A stretch of DNA of 18,311 nucleotides, from the NCBI GenBank assembly GCA_005777515.1, contig SXMA01000059.1, positions 1 to 18,311 of the forward strand, read 5' to 3'. Below are positions 17,521 to 18,311 of this stretch, piece after piece; position 1 is the stretch's first letter; every line of letters begins with the position of its first letter. A program made the position numbers and the translations under genes. Source of the stretch: Actinomycetota bacterium (GTDB taxonomy: Bacteria; Actinomycetota; Actinomycetes; Nanopelagicales; Nanopelagicaceae). Under the pieces are notes generated by a model. That model was not told where the DNA came from. It was given only the letters and a program-made list of their open reading frames with translations, and did not search any database.

Positions 17521-18311
17521 TAGGCAGGATAGACAGGGAACTTTGCAGTTAGTGCATTTACTTCCTTGCGAATCTGAGCAATCTTTGCCTCATCTTCTCC
17601 ATCTTTAATGGCACGAGCGATCAAAGAAGCAATGATTGGCATCTGCTCGGTGCCCATGCCTTGCGTAGTCACTGCAGGCGTTCCAACCCTTATTCCACTG
17701 GTTACGGCAGGTGACTCTGGATCATAAGGAATAGCATTTTTATTCAGTGAAATTCCTGCTCGGCCGCATCTTTCATCTGCTACTTTTCCATTTACCCCAG
17801 TTGAGCGAATATCAATGAGCGCTAGGTGGGTCTCTGTTCCCCCAGATACTGCTCTCATTCCCTCATCTTCTAGGGACTTGGCTAGTGATTTCGCATTAAC
17901 AATTACTTTCTTGGCATAGGCCTGATACTGCGCTGTGGCACATTCCTTTAGGGCAATAGCTTTTGCAGCTACCGCGCTCATAATCGGTCCGCCCTGCATC
18001 CCTGGAAATATTGCTTTGTCAATGGCGGATGCATGAGCAGCTTTACTCAAAATCATTCCACCTCGAGGACCTCTTAAAACTTTATGGGTAGTAAATGAAA
18101 CAACATCTGCATATTCAACTGGTGAAGGAATAGCTTTTCCGGCAACCAAACCAATGAAGTGAGCTGCATCAACCCACATAATGGCGCCAACTTCATCACA
18201 GATACTTCTTACTGTTTTAAAATCAATCAAGCTTGGATAGGCAGTTGCTCCTGAGCAGATCATCTTTGGTTTAACTCTTAGGGCGATATCGCGAAGCTCG
18301 TCATAGTCAAT
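17520..18311 (-). CDS. glyA: Serine hydroxymethyltransferase (partial, N-terminus beyond right edge)
   Basis: The frame is open to the right edge, beyond the internal Met at 18263, so 263 C-terminal residues of an enzyme of about 420 are present. GlyA converts serine and tetrahydrofolate to glycine and 5,10-methylene-tetrahydrofolate using PLP. Visible are the [13 protein letters not shown] stretch, [14 protein letters not shown] with the PLP-contacting Asp and His, [17 protein letters not shown] with the PLP lysine, and [14 protein letters not shown] near the C-terminus. The active site is intact in the part seen. The order glyA, wecA, atpI, atpB is a typical actinobacterial arrangement. Confidence 0.96.
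   Translation of the reverse strand: MDYDELRDIALRVKPKMICSGATAYPSLIDFKTVRSICDEVGAIMWVDAAHFIGLVAGKAIPSPVEYADVVSFTTHKVLRGPRGGMILSKAAHASAIDKAIFPGMQGGPIMSAVAAKAIALKECATAQYQAYAKKVIVNAKSLAKSLEDEGMRAVSGGTETHLALIDIRSTGVNGKVADERCGRAGISLNKNAIPYDPESPAVTSGIRVGTPAVTTQGMGTEQMPIIASLIARAIKDGEDEAKIAQIRKEVNALTAKFPVYPA

Overview
The window looks like a piece of a small, low-GC (roughly low-to-mid 40s %, judged by eye) actinobacterial chromosome, most likely a streamlined freshwater lineage such as the acI group (Nanopelagicales: Planktophila/Nanopelagicus). The lineage is inferred from gene content and order: a DUF4032 protein, an actinobacterial CPGC zinc protein, a MurA with Asp in place of the catalytic Cys, and the order glyA, wecA, atpI, atpBEFHAGDC with murA and a PduO-type adenosyltransferase nearby. 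No mobile element, phage gene, CRISPR array, rRNA or tRNA gene was seen. Coding density is very high and no stretch over 300 bases lacks a gene.

Region 1 (1-8227) is a mosaic of short, mostly single-gene units in alternating orientation: the N-terminal half of a redox-inactive thioredoxin-fold protein (YbbN/CnoX-like, cut by the left edge), a DUF4032 kinase-like protein, an AI-2E family exporter, an alpha/beta hydrolase, an aldehyde dehydrogenase, a small zinc-binding protein, an exported four-Cys protein followed by a membrane-anchored small protein, the cobalamin adenosyltransferase, and murA. All four convergent gene ends abut or overlap within 4 bases. Several gene starts have a TANNNT or similar hexamer 6-7 bases upstream, as expected for leaderless transcripts.

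Region 2 (8232-18311, all minus strand) reads, in transcription order: glyA (5' part outside the window), wecA-like GlcNAc-1-P transferase, atpI, a small AtpZ-like protein, a 147-base gap, then the complete F-type ATP synthase atpB-E-F-H-A-G-D-C, ending in an exported protein whose start overlaps the end of atpC. The genes overlap or sit a few bases apart except at two places: the gap before atpB, which may hold a promoter, and the 68-base atpB-atpE gap, which holds a strong hairpin just upstream of the c-subunit gene. The epsilon subunit is only 87 residues and lacks the C-terminal helical domain.

Most of the window is conserved housekeeping DNA (ATP synthesis, cell-wall precursors, one-carbon and B12 metabolism). 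No clear new system is evident. The least explained parts are the exported protein after atpC, the exported/membrane pair at 5378-6280, the kinase-like DUF4032 protein, and the atpB-atpE hairpin.
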